A stretch of DNA of 64,000 bases from an uncultured Eisenbergiella sp. Its GTDB lineage: Bacteria; Bacillota; Clostridia; Lachnospirales; Lachnospiraceae. The DNA lies in contig CAJUEL010000004.1 in the NCBI GenBank assembly GCA_910585455.1, forward strand, positions 1-64,000, given 5' to 3'. Below the pieces are notes generated by a model. It was given only the letters and a program-made list of their open reading frames with translations, was not told the DNA's origin and made no database searches. Within the stretch, counting starts at the first letter, position 1. Every line of letters begins with the position of its first letter. Below, in pieces: positions 1-8,172 of this stretch. Made by a program: the position numbers and the translations under genes.

Positions 1-169
1 ATCACAAACAACAGGAAAAGTAAATTCGTATACCAAAGTTTTTTATCTACACCCATAAAATATTAGCCAATTAGCAGGGGATTACATGTTACTATTCATG
101 GTAACGATTACATATAAATAATAGCGAATGTGTTTTTTATAGCATGGAAAAAGACTCCACAAAAGTTTA

Positions 170-197
170 TTTGCACCGGCTGTATATGTGCTATAAT
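170..197 (+). promoter_or_regulatory. Predicted sigma-A promoter, extended -10
   Basis: A TTTGCA -35 box (170-175) is followed after 16 bases by a perfect TATAAT -10 box (192-197). TGC directly before the -10 makes it an extended -10. It would start transcription near 204 and give a leader of about 125 bases for the AraC-type gene, containing the repeat at 254-283. Confidence 0.6.
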
Positions 198-253
198 ATG
201 CACAAGTAAAATCAAGTATTTTGTTTTGCTTTTTCTTATACTGAAAAAGTCAC

Positions 254-283
254 GTAGCAGTTCGGACCTGTCTGAACCGTTAC
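254..283. repeat. 30-bp palindromic repeat, copy 1 (diverged)
   Basis: This is an imperfect dyad with half-sites GTAGCAGTTCGGAC and GTCTGAACCGTTAC. It matches the family whose perfect copy is at 2038-2067. It lies in the leader of the AraC-type gene, whereas most other copies lie directly after stop codons. Confidence 0.75.
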
Positions 284-329
284 AAAGTCACAGATGATAA
301 AAGCGATCAAAAACGGAGAAACTGGAAGC

Positions 330-1298
330 ATGTACGAATGGCAAAAGCAGATTCAGACTGTGGTGGACGAAATCGACAGATGTATCCGGCAGCACAATGA
401 CGATGCGCTCACACTGCGGGCGCTGTCCGCCAGACTGGGGTATTCCGAATTTCACATGACCCGGAAATTCCGGGAAATCTCCGGCATGCGCTTTCGGGAT
501 TACCTGCGCTGCCGCAGGCTCGCCTTTGCGCTAAAGGAGGTGCGGGACAGTGACAGAGGCTTTCTGGACATCGCCCTCGACTATGGCTTTTTGTCCCACG
601 AGGCCTTTACCCGCGCCTTTCGAAAAACCTATGGGGTCACGCCGCGCGAATACCGAAAAAACCCCGTACCCGTGGTTTTACGCACCAAAATCACCCCTTT
701 TGACCGCTATTTTTTTGGATTAGGAGAAATCGGCATGAACAAATCTACTGAGAACGTCAAAGCTTATTTTGTAACCATTCCGGCACATAAATTTTTACAC
801 ATCAAAAACCTGGAAAGCATCGGCTACTGGGATTTCTGGCAAAAACAGGAGCAAATTCCCGGACAGGACTGCGATACCATCTGCGGACTGCTGGAAAGCA
901 TCCCGGGCAAGCTGGATGATGAAGGCGGCAGCGAAGCAAACAGCGGCAGCGGACAGGTCATGGCATACCTGAACGACCCGGCCGGCAGAATCTGCAGCTG
1001 GGGCATCCCGCTGGCGGAGTGCTACGGCTGTCGCCTTCCCGCCGACTATCAGGGAGAAATTCCCCCGCAAATGCTGCTAGTCGATGTGCCGGAAGGCGAA
1101 TACATCGTCTTCGAGCACGGTCCTTTTGATTACGAGCAGGAAAACTACAGTGTGGAAACTGAAATCGAAAAAGCGATGGCAGAATTTGATTATGAAAAAT
1201 CCGACTATTGTCTGGACACTGCCCCCGGCAGGATCATGTACTTTTTCCATGATCCCGCGCGCTTCTGGAAGTATGTCAGGCCTGTGAAGAGGAAATAG
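330..1298 (+). CDS. AraC-family regulator with GyrI-like effector domain
   Basis: This is a DNA-binding transcription regulator. The first ~110 residues form two AraC-type helix-turn-helix motifs, with the family-typical run GFLSHEAFTRAFRKTYGVTP in the second. The rest, from about residue 130, looks like a GyrI/SOUL-type small-molecule binding domain (segments such as CSWGIPLAECYG and PEGEYIVFEHGPFDYE). Regulators of this architecture commonly sense hydrophobic or cationic compounds and control efflux or stress genes. I chose the ATG at 330 because GGAG precedes it and the protein then begins MYEWQKQIQ, as usual for the family. An in-frame ATG at 294 follows the palindromic repeat with no ribosome binding site. 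The stop codon is one base before the next palindrome. No obvious target gene is adjacent, so its regulon is unknown. Confidence 0.85.
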   Translation: MYEWQKQIQTVVDEIDRCIRQHNDDALTLRALSARLGYSEFHMTRKFREISGMRFRDYLRCRRLAFALKEVRDSDRGFLDIALDYGFLSHEAFTRAFRKTYGVTPREYRKNPVPVVLRTKITPFDRYFFGLGEIGMNKSTENVKAYFVTIPAHKFLHIKNLESIGYWDFWQKQEQIPGQDCDTICGLLESIPGKLDDEGGSEANSGSGQVMAYLNDPAGRICSWGIPLAECYGCRLPADYQGEIPPQMLLVDVPEGEYIVFEHGPFDYEQENYSVETEIEKAMAEFDYEKSDYCLDTAPGRIMYFFHDPARFWKYVRPVKRK

Positions 1299-1299
1299 C

Positions 1300-1329
1300 G
1301 TAACAGTTCAGACCTGGCTGAACTGTTAC
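1300..1329. repeat. 30-bp palindromic repeat, copy 2
   Basis: Half-sites GTAACAGTTCAGAC and GGCTGAACTGTTAC form a near-perfect dyad between two convergent genes. The AraC-type gene stops at 1298. The queH stop codon (minus strand, 1326-1328) is actually supplied by the repeat's GTTAC end. It could fold as a hairpin in either transcript. There is no T-tract, so it is not a classical terminator. Confidence 0.85.
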
Positions 1330-1967
1330 GAAATAGCCGTCCTTTCGCGCGCTTCCTTTGAAAACACACAGCCGCAGTAATCCTGCCGGTACAGCCCGTA
1401 TTCCCTGCTCAGCTCGATGGAACGCTGATAGCCGCCCTTTTTCTTAAAATCCGACGGCAGATACGCAACGCCCTGCTGCGCTGCCAGCCGCAGCCCGATT
1501 TCATTGAGCTTTTGCGCATCCTTTAACGGACTGATCGACAGGGTGGTGGTGAAATAGTCAAAGCCTCCCGCCTTCGCCAGCCGCGCCGCCTCCAAAAGCC
1601 GCAGCGCAAAACAGCCAAAGCAGCGTTCGCCGCCCTCCGGGCAATCCTCCAGCCCCCGCGCCATTTCAAAAAAACGTTCGGGCTCATATGCCCCTTCCAC
1701 AAACCAAATCCGGTTTTCCCCTTCCCTGGCCTGCGCGTTCAATTCCCCGATCAGCCTTTTTTGCTCCTCCACCCGATGCCGGTATTCCTCCGGAAAGGAA
1801 ATGTTCGGATTATAATAAAAAACCGTCACCTCAAAATATTCCCGCAGATACTCCAGGCAATAGCTGGAGCAGGGCGCGCAGCAGCTGTGCAAAAATAACC
1901 GCCTGTGCCTGTCCGGCAGCCCCTTGAGTACCTTCTCCAGCTCTGTCTGATAATTCACTTTATTCAT
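1326..1967 (-). CDS. queH: Epoxyqueuosine reductase QueH
   Basis: QueH catalyses the last step of queuosine synthesis, reducing epoxyqueuosine to queuosine in the wobble position of GUN tRNAs. It is the non-orthologous replacement of QueG in many Firmicutes. The 213-residue protein has the expected cysteine clusters: HSCCAPCS (C29, C30, C33), RCFGC (C116, C119) and DYCGC (C198, C200), which hold the iron-sulfur cluster and an additional metal. Length is normal for the family. The start at 1967 has AAGGGG upstream. The last sense codon abuts the palindromic repeat, whose sequence provides the TAA stop. No other queuosine gene lies in the window, so the gene stands alone between two repeat copies. 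Confidence 0.93.
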   Translation of the reverse strand: MNKVNYQTELEKVLKGLPDRHRRLFLHSCCAPCSSYCLEYLREYFEVTVFYYNPNISFPEEYRHRVEEQKRLIGELNAQAREGENRIWFVEGAYEPERFFEMARGLEDCPEGGERCFGCFALRLLEAARLAKAGGFDYFTTTLSISPLKDAQKLNEIGLRLAAQQGVAYLPSDFKKKGGYQRSIELSREYGLYRQDYCGCVFSKEARERTAIS

Positions 1968-2037
1968 CTGAACGAACCCCTTTTCCTGCTATCCATATGC
2001 CTTATCAAACTCCCACTATCCTTCATGGAAATCCCGT

Positions 2038-2067
2038 GTAACAGTTCAGACATGTCTGAACTGTTAC
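2038..2067. repeat. 30-bp palindromic repeat, copy 3 (perfect)
   Basis: This is a perfect 30-bp palindrome with half-sites GTAACAGTTCAGACA and TGTCTGAACTGTTAC. It lies four bases after the stop of the TOPRIM gene and about 70 bases upstream of queH. It serves as the reference copy for the family in this window. Confidence 0.9.
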
Positions 2068-2071
2068 AATC

Positions 2072-2845
2072 TCATGCGGCAATTGCGCGATTCCAGAAAT
2101 CTTCTTCAAAGTATTCCAGAAGAAACAACGGTACAGAGTTCAAAATGCACAGAAATCGACCATTATTTATGTAATTACGCTTCTGATAAAAATACAATTC
2201 TTCCTGCCCCAGATTATGTATAAAGCAGTCGTAAGTACAGGCATTTTTATAGCGGACAAGCAGACTGGCCCTTCTACGGCTTGCATTACATGCAATCAGC
2301 CAATGTTTTTCATCAAGATCATTATAATTACTGAAATCGGATTTGGAAAAAACACTTTGCTTATACGCTGTTATATCATCCAAGGCAAGATATAAATGCT
2401 TATACTCTCTCTTTATTATGTCAATTTCCTTGATAGACTCAATCATTGGATATGATATATACAGCTTTCCAAGTTCTGTTTCGTTATTAAATGTCTGCAG
2501 CATTTCCTGTAATATATCTCTGTTCAAATATTCTTTCTTAATATTATTATGATGGCCGTCATAATCGAAAAAAAGATATATTTCAGAAAAATCACTGGCT
2601 TTTAAATCCCTCAGGCGCTCTCTCGCCACAGTACTCATTTCTTTTAAAACATCAATTACATTTGTCTCAAAGTCGTCGTTTTTTAATCTTGTCCAAAGCA
2701 TATAAATATTGCCATCTGCTGGGCAATTTAAAATGGAAACATCCGCCTTCGAATCAAAAAAATTTTTCACCATATTGCTCAGCAGATTCTCTTCCGCTTT
2801 CACGCCTTCGTAAATGAAAGCAATTCTTTTTTTCTTATTCGTCAT
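2072..2845 (-). CDS. TOPRIM-domain protein (RloB/AbiLii-like), partner of the upstream ATPase
   Basis: The 257-residue protein shows a TOPRIM-like layout. It has a strand ending in a glycine-flanked glutamate (IAFIYEGVKAEEN, E13) and a later DxD motif (LFFDYDGHH, D94 and D96), then YPMIESI. RloB/AbiLii-type proteins with this fold pair with an SMC/ABC-like ATPase and act as nucleases in abortive-infection or anti-phage modules. Its ATG overlaps the last codons of the ATPase gene by 11 bases, in another frame, so the two are translationally coupled. The gene is visibly more AT-rich than the flanking GC-rich genes, a sign of transfer. The module lies between two copies of the 30-bp palindrome. 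The nuclease role is inferred from the fold; its target cannot be read from sequence. Confidence 0.72.
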   Translation of the reverse strand: MTNKKKRIAFIYEGVKAEENLLSNMVKNFFDSKADVSILNCPADGNIYMLWTRLKNDDFETNVIDVLKEMSTVARERLRDLKASDFSEIYLFFDYDGHHNNIKKEYLNRDILQEMLQTFNNETELGKLYISYPMIESIKEIDIIKREYKHLYLALDDITAYKQSVFSKSDFSNYNDLDEKHWLIACNASRRRASLLVRYKNACTYDCFIHNLGQEELYFYQKRNYINNGRFLCILNSVPLFLLEYFEEDFWNRAIAA

Positions 2846-3956
2846 GAAAGGCCCCCGCCTTATACATCTTCTGAAGATTATGCGCCTCCCGCAAGGCTTT
2901 ATCTGTTAAATTGCAAAACGGCTGAATCTCATTATCCTTCAACAGGAAATAGCAATCCGGACGTAACAGTTCATTCGATAATACATCCGTGTTATGCGTC
3001 GTAAAAATCACCTGTATATTTTTTTCCATCATCAGTTTACGAATAACCGCTATCGATAAGTCAGTATGATAAAAGGCGTCAAATTCATCAATAAAAATAA
3101 ATGAAAAGCTCTCTTTTTGCATATACCACAAAAACAAAAAAACCAATGCTCTGGTTCCGCTTGATAATAATGGCGCGAGCGGCACTTCCCGTTCTCCCAT
3201 CCTGCAATAAATCGTTTTTCCTTCTCCTGTATCCTTCTGCAGCAGCCGGAACGGAAGATCCACCTCCCGCAAAAGAAGCTCCAGCGTTTCAACCCCATTT
3301 TCCAAAGCACATATTTCCTTCAAAAGCTCCCCTTCTCCCTCTCCCGCAAAAGATCCGATGGCCTTTAATCCTTCCGTGCTGCTAAACCAAAGCATCTGAT
3401 TCACGAACCTTATAAATTTAATAAATACCTGACAATTCCTGTCCTCCCTGTCCAAAACAGTATTCGCATATACATATTTGACCATCGAAATTGATCTGTC
3501 CCAATTGTCCAGATTCAGGCTTTCAGAGCCCTTTAAATACACAAAGCATGTATCCTCATTGTTTACTATGACTTTTTTCCCATCAATCTTAACATACTCC
3601 CGAATTACATGATCCGCATCCTTTTTTTCATATGCGTATTCCAATACAGCAGAATCAAATTTAAACTGATAAAAAAAAGATACCACATCATCCCGGTTAT
3701 ATAAATTCGAGTAAAAAAGGGCAGCCCTTCCTCTTCCCCTCTTTTCTCTCTTGTCTGTCAGATGGATTACAATATCCATGATCGCTGTCCCCAGATTCGT
3801 CTTGCCAGAAGCATTATATCCGATCACAACAGAGTCCTTAATAATTCCTTCCCGAATCGCTCCCTGATTGAATCCATAGTTCTTTTCCGATTCCAGCGAA
3901 AAATGCAATTCATCTCTGAAATTCCTGTAATTTCTTACCCGAAAATCCGCCAGCAT
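2835..3956 (-). CDS. AAA_15/AAA_21-type ATPase of a two-gene defence-like module
   Basis: This is an SMC/ABC-like ATPase of 373 residues that begins MLADFRVRNYRNF, the usual start of this family. The Walker A motif GYNASGKT is at residues 46-53, an SSGTRAL signature-like segment follows, Walker B FIFIDEFDAFYH is near 286-297, and an H-loop TTHNTDVLS is near 319. Such ATPases partner with TOPRIM proteins in AbiL, PARIS and related systems, usually sensing phage proteins or DNA. A longer frame reaches 4052, but a promoter at 3997-4024 lies inside that extension and a strong GGAGGAG site sits seven bases before the ATG at 3956, so I use 3956. The gene is AT-rich and overlaps the TOPRIM gene. Defence function is an inference from gene pairing; which named family it belongs to is open. 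Confidence 0.8.
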   Translation of the reverse strand: MLADFRVRNYRNFRDELHFSLESEKNYGFNQGAIREGIIKDSVVIGYNASGKTNLGTAIMDIVIHLTDKREKRGRGRAALFYSNLYNRDDVVSFFYQFKFDSAVLEYAYEKKDADHVIREYVKIDGKKVIVNNEDTCFVYLKGSESLNLDNWDRSISMVKYVYANTVLDREDRNCQVFIKFIRFVNQMLWFSSTEGLKAIGSFAGEGEGELLKEICALENGVETLELLLREVDLPFRLLQKDTGEGKTIYCRMGEREVPLAPLLSSGTRALVFLFLWYMQKESFSFIFIDEFDAFYHTDLSIAVIRKLMMEKNIQVIFTTHNTDVLSNELLRPDCYFLLKDNEIQPFCNLTDKALREAHNLQKMYKAGAFHDE

Positions 3957-3996
3957 CTCTTTCTCCTCCCCCGCCTCAACGCACTTATATTTCTTA

Positions 3997-4024
3997 ATTA
4001 TATACTCTTTTTCATTTTTTACAA
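3997..4024 (-). promoter_or_regulatory. Promoter of the ATPase/TOPRIM pair
   Basis: On the minus strand a TTGTAA -35 box (4019-4024), a 16-base spacer and a perfect TATAAT -10 box (3997-4002) precede the ATPase gene. Transcription would start near 3990, giving a leader of about 35 bases. This settles the downstream start codon of the ATPase. Confidence 0.7.
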
Positions 4025-4065
4025 CTATATCTGTATTTTTTTTACACATCAAACGAATTTTTTCT

Positions 4066-4095
4066 ACAACACTTCAAGCCTGTCTACACTGTTAT
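4066..4095. repeat. Degenerate copy of the 30-bp palindromic repeat
   Basis: The right half TGTCTACACTGTTAT matches the reference half-site at 12 of 15 positions and the left half is weaker. It lies upstream of the ATPase promoter, so the ATPase/TOPRIM pair is bracketed by this copy and the perfect one at 2038-2067. Confidence 0.45.
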
Positions 4096-4137
4096 TTCTT
4101 TTTACGCATTCTCTTTAAAGCACGGCTGGCGGCGCTC

Positions 4138-5604
4138 TCAGGCCGCCGCCAACAAAATCACCCCGGTCAGCACAAGGATCGCCGCCTGAATCTTCGCGCT
4201 CCACCGCGCCCAGGTTGTATAGCTGACTCCGACCAGCCCCAGGCTGATCAAAAGCACCGGATTGGTAAAATAAAACACATTGGAAAATCCGTCTCCGAAG
4301 GCGAAGGCCAGAACGCCCAGCTGCCGGGAAATCCCGCAGAAATCTGCGATCGGCACGATCAGCGGCATCATCAGAAACGCCTTTGCCGAGCCGGAAGCGA
4401 TGAAGAAGTTCATCAACAGCACAAACGCGTAAAGCAAAAGCACCGCCGCCCCCTTCGGCATCGTTTCAATAAAACCGGAAACGCCATACAGGATGGTATC
4501 CAGAATCTTCGCCTCCACCAGCGTGTACCGGATGCTGCCCGCCATCAAAATCAACAGAATCGCCGGAAGCAGGCTCACCGCCCCATCCTTAAAATACCTG
4601 CCGATCGTGCTCCATTCCATCCGGCATGCCCGCACCGCGCACAGCCCGGCACTCAGAAACAGCACCGCGATCAGGGGCATGATGATTCCCTGTAAAAAAG
4701 GGATAAAGCCGGAAATGAACACCAGCAAAATGCCAACGCCCATGATCGTACCGAACCGCCAAAGTCCCTTTGACTTATCCCGGTCCGGCACAAAAGCTTC
4801 CTTTTTTCCATCCGCATAATCGCCAACGCCGGATGTCCCCTTTTGATACAGCACAGAACGCTCCGGATGCCCCTCTATCCGTTTGGCATACCGCAGCAAA
4901 AATCCAATCAGGCACCCATAGACCAGCGCAAAAGAAAGCATCCGAAGGGGCGCGCCCGAAAACATCACCAGCCCGGAAAGCTGCTGCGCCACGCCCACGG
5001 TGAAGGGATTACAGATGCCCGTGGCAAAGCCGCAGCCGATGGCCAACAGGCTCATGCCCAGCCCCACCATGGCATCCCAGCCCATGGAAACCGCCAGACC
5101 GACGGCGATGGGCACCAGCGGCACGCTTTCCTCAAAGGACCCCACAAAGGAACCCATGCACATGAAAAACAGCGTGATCAGGCAAAGCATCCGGTATTTT
5201 TTTGATTCATATTTGTGGCTGATCGCCAGCAGCATATAATGCATCAGCCCGCTTTTGTCCATGCAGTGGAACACGCCGCCGATCACCAGCAAAAAGATGA
5301 TGATCGCCAACATGGTCCCGCCGCCCTCCGCTCCCAGACACAGAAACGGCGAGAGCAGCCATTTCCAGAACGGAAGCCGCCCTGCCGTATAAGCAAAGGA
5401 ATCCGGCAGCACCTGCTGCGTCCCGTCCACCAGTATACGTTGATATTCCCCGCCGGGTATGACAAAGGTGAGCGCCCAGGTCAGCACCATCAGCCCAAAG
5501 AGCATGAGTAACGCCGTCAGAAAGGACCGTACGCTGATGCCGACCCCCGCCACCTGCCCGGGGGCATTCGCCCCCGGCTTTCTTTCCTGTTCTTCTTTTT
5601 TCAT
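4138..5604 (-). CDS. YfcC/DcuC-family membrane carrier
   Basis: A 488-residue polytopic membrane protein with roughly a dozen hydrophobic segments and a charged, proline-rich cytoplasmic N-terminus. Segments such as TWALTFVIPGGEY, a glycine-rich reentrant-like ATGICNPFTVGVAQ and FIASGSAKAFLMMPLIVPIAD are typical of the YfcC (COG1288) branch of the DcuC superfamily, annotated as C4-dicarboxylate or basic amino-acid/ion carriers. The gene follows the beta-mannosidase with only one intervening base and probably belongs to the same transcript, as its last gene. That position suggests export or import of an acid or small metabolite linked to glycan breakdown, but the substrate is unknown. A short GC-rich stem (4128-4150) overlaps its stop region and might aid termination. 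Confidence 0.82.
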   Translation of the reverse strand: MKKEEQERKPGANAPGQVAGVGISVRSFLTALLMLFGLMVLTWALTFVIPGGEYQRILVDGTQQVLPDSFAYTAGRLPFWKWLLSPFLCLGAEGGGTMLAIIIFLLVIGGVFHCMDKSGLMHYMLLAISHKYESKKYRMLCLITLFFMCMGSFVGSFEESVPLVPIAVGLAVSMGWDAMVGLGMSLLAIGCGFATGICNPFTVGVAQQLSGLVMFSGAPLRMLSFALVYGCLIGFLLRYAKRIEGHPERSVLYQKGTSGVGDYADGKKEAFVPDRDKSKGLWRFGTIMGVGILLVFISGFIPFLQGIIMPLIAVLFLSAGLCAVRACRMEWSTIGRYFKDGAVSLLPAILLILMAGSIRYTLVEAKILDTILYGVSGFIETMPKGAAVLLLYAFVLLMNFFIASGSAKAFLMMPLIVPIADFCGISRQLGVLAFAFGDGFSNVFYFTNPVLLISLGLVGVSYTTWARWSAKIQAAILVLTGVILLAAA

Positions 5605-5605
5605 T

Positions 5606-8140
5606 TTATCTGATATCGTACACGCTTCTTACGCGCAGTCCCTCCGTGCTTCCCGAAAGAATTTTCACCCGTTTTTCTTCCGCGTTTAAGTCAAAGTAGT
5701 TATCGGACAGCACCAGATCCTCCTGTCCATTCAGCACTTCCACGCTCTTTGCGTAGGCGGAAGCGCCGACCACGATTTCGTTGCCCTCCACGCGGAAGGT
5801 CAGGCAGGGATCCTCGTACCGGAAGTATTTCGGATAGGAGAAATTCACCGTCCCGCCGGAAATGATCTCACCGTCCTTTTCCAGCTGATAGCTCACGTAG
5901 TTGGAGAAAATATCCGCCTCGGAAAGCTCCACCTTCTTAAGCCACAGACTGCTTAAAGCCGGCACCGTAACGGCCTGCTCACCCTGCTTTAAAATCCGCG
6001 CCTTCGGATCCCGCAGCTGCCAGCGGACAATTCCCTTCACCTCTTCCACCGTTTCATTCGCCACATTCAGCTGAATGGATTTTTCAAATTCAAAATGCTC
6101 CCGGTTCATGTTCGCTTCCACGTTCATCATGCCGTGCTCCTCGCAGGAAAGCATGACAGGCGCAAAGAAGCGCTTCGCGTAATAATGCAGCGCCTTCAGC
6201 CTGCCTGCGTAATCCACTGACGACCAGGAAATGACCGGCCAGCAGTCATTGAACTGCCAGTACACCGCGCCCATGCAGCGCCCCCGGTTGCGCCTGAAAT
6301 GCTCCACACCGTAGCGGATGCCGTCCGCCTGCAACAGCTGGGAGGCATAGACGAAGGTCGGGAAGCTGTTGGGATATTTGTAAGTCTGCTGCATATAGCC
6401 CATGATTTTACCGCAGGCGCCGTACTGCCGCTCATGCTTTTCCATCACGTAGGAAAAAGGATTCATATCCGCCGGATCGTCCGTAAAGGTTTCGATCGTC
6501 TTGATGGAAGGAAACGCTTGGAAGCCGAACTCCGACGCATAGCGGAAATAATATTTGCGGTATTCGGCAAAGGGCTTGTTTCCGTGCCAGACCTGCCAGT
6601 AATGCTGATCGCCCCGGTCCGGATCGTTGGGGAAATCAAAGCATCCGCCTGAGGAAGGGCTTGCGGGCCAATAAAAGGTCACGGGGTCATATTGGCGCAG
6701 AATTTCCGGAATGATGCGCTCATACATGAACAGATAATCCCGCACCTCGCTGGGCTTGGTGACCCAGTTTCTTTCATCCACAAACATCTCCATTTCATTG
6801 TTGCCGCACCACAGCCCCAGAGAAGCATGATGGCGGATCCGTTTCACGTTTTCAATGAACTCCTGCCGGATATTCGCCTCAAATTCCTCCGTCAGCTCAT
6901 AGACGGAGCAGGCAAACATGAAATCCTGCCAGACCATGAAGCCCATTTCATCACAGATATCATAAAACCAGTCGGAAGGGTAATAGCCGCCGCCCCAGAC
7001 GCGGATGGAATTGAAGTTCGCAAATTTTGCCTTCTCCATGAGACGCCGGGTTGTATCAGGCGTCACCCGCCCCAGCAGGTTATCCTCCGGAATGTAATCC
7101 GCTCCCATGGCGAATACCCGCAGGCCGTTCACCTCATGGGCGAAGCTTTCTCCCCACTCGTCCTTCTGCCGGTACATGGTCATGGTGCGCAGACCGATTC
7201 TTCTCTCCCAGCTGTCAATTTCCCTGCCGTCAGAGCACAGCACCACCTTCACGCCGTAGAGATTCTGCTCTCCATAGCCGTTGGGCCACCACAGCCTGGG
7301 GTTTTCAATCCGGATCGTCACAGGAGAATCCGGATAAACCGTCTGCGTCCCGTCCGGCGCGGTGATTGTCACCGCATAGCTCATATGCTGCCCGCAGCCG
7401 CCAAATACCCTGCCGCCGGTCACATCCATCATTTTGGGAACGCCGTCCGTGATGCCTGCGGTCTCCTCCATCACCGAAAGGGTGAGGGTGACCGCCCTGA
7501 CCACAGGGCGCAGGGTTCCTTCCTCCGTCTCTCCCGTGCGCTCATGCGCCTGCGTGATATACACGCTGTCGATCCTGCCCCGGTCGATGCCCAGCAGGGA
7601 AACCGGGCGGAAAATGCCCGCATCCGGCAGGTGCGCGCCCCAGTCCCAGCCAAACATATAGTGGGCCTTGCGCAGATGCATGAAGCCCTCAAAGGTATCG
7701 TCATTGCCGATATTCCCGTACTTTAAAAACGCCTCCCGGATCCATTTGTTCGGGGAATGCAAAACCACCTGCAGCTCGTTGCCCGTCTTGCGCGCAATCC
7801 CCTTCACATCGTACTCCCATACCCGGTGCATGCTCAAAGGACTGCCCAGATGCACGCCGTTTAAGGTGACGTCCGCCACGGTATCCAGCCCGTCAAAGCG
7901 CAGCACCACCCTGTCGCTGTCCAGAATGCCTTCTGCGCAGTCAAACCGCTCCGTATATTCATAGTCCTCCTCCATGCGCGCGCAGGCATCCAGCTCATTG
8001 TCCTTCCAGAAGGGATCGCCCATCTTTTCATTTGCCAGCAGATCCCCATAAACGCTTCCCGGCACCTTCGCCGGCAGCCAGGCCTCATCTCCCACCCGGC
8101 GCATGCTCCAGTTTTCATGTAAAAACTGTGTCTTCATCAT
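5606..8140 (-). CDS. Beta-mannosidase, glycoside hydrolase family 2
   Basis: This enzyme removes non-reducing beta-1,4-linked mannose, as in the N-glycan core or mannan oligosaccharides. The protein of 844 residues has the GH2 order: a jelly-roll sugar-binding domain (starting NWSMRRVGDEAWLPAKVPGSVY), an immunoglobulin-like domain and a TIM barrel. The proton donor is E449 in WCGNNEMEMF and the nucleophile E537 in RYASEFGFQAFPS, with HYMFGWDWGAHLPDAGI typical of beta-mannosidases. There is no signal peptide, so it works in the cytoplasm on imported oligosaccharides. An in-frame ATG at 8173 overlaps the sulfatase stop. AGGA before the ATG at 8140 favours that start. It lies between the sulfatase and the YfcC carrier in one transcript, which suggests a sulfated mannose-containing substrate. 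Confidence 0.93.
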   Translation of the reverse strand: MMKTQFLHENWSMRRVGDEAWLPAKVPGSVYGDLLANEKMGDPFWKDNELDACARMEEDYEYTERFDCAEGILDSDRVVLRFDGLDTVADVTLNGVHLGSPLSMHRVWEYDVKGIARKTGNELQVVLHSPNKWIREAFLKYGNIGNDDTFEGFMHLRKAHYMFGWDWGAHLPDAGIFRPVSLLGIDRGRIDSVYITQAHERTGETEEGTLRPVVRAVTLTLSVMEETAGITDGVPKMMDVTGGRVFGGCGQHMSYAVTITAPDGTQTVYPDSPVTIRIENPRLWWPNGYGEQNLYGVKVVLCSDGREIDSWERRIGLRTMTMYRQKDEWGESFAHEVNGLRVFAMGADYIPEDNLLGRVTPDTTRRLMEKAKFANFNSIRVWGGGYYPSDWFYDICDEMGFMVWQDFMFACSVYELTEEFEANIRQEFIENVKRIRHHASLGLWCGNNEMEMFVDERNWVTKPSEVRDYLFMYERIIPEILRQYDPVTFYWPASPSSGGCFDFPNDPDRGDQHYWQVWHGNKPFAEYRKYYFRYASEFGFQAFPSIKTIETFTDDPADMNPFSYVMEKHERQYGACGKIMGYMQQTYKYPNSFPTFVYASQLLQADGIRYGVEHFRRNRGRCMGAVYWQFNDCWPVISWSSVDYAGRLKALHYYAKRFFAPVMLSCEEHGMMNVEANMNREHFEFEKSIQLNVANETVEEVKGIVRWQLRDPKARILKQGEQAVTVPALSSLWLKKVELSEADIFSNYVSYQLEKDGEIISGGTVNFSYPKYFRYEDPCLTFRVEGNEIVVGASAYAKSVEVLNGQEDLVLSDNYFDLNAEEKRVKILSGSTEGLRVRSVYDIR

Positions 8141-8172
8141 TCTGTCATTTCCTTTCCCGGCGATGCCGTCCA

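Larger units (their letters stand above)
1..329. other. AT-rich leader region of the AraC-type gene
   Basis: This interval holds no gene that I can support. It is AT-rich and contains one good plus-strand promoter (170-197) and one copy of the 30-bp palindromic repeat (254-283), which falls inside the predicted 5' untranslated leader of the AraC-type regulator. Nothing else was recognised before position 150; any upstream gene lies outside the window. Confidence 0.6.

Noticed and set aside
4128..4150. GC-rich stem at the end of the YfcC-type gene as a terminator
   Set aside because: The stem overlaps the stop codon region and only three T residues follow at a distance, so it is mentioned but not called.
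6692..7726. A 344-codon plus-strand open frame opposite the beta-mannosidase gene
   Set aside because: Composition is His/Pro/Arg-rich and it overlaps the GH2 catalytic motifs on the other strand; a shadow frame.
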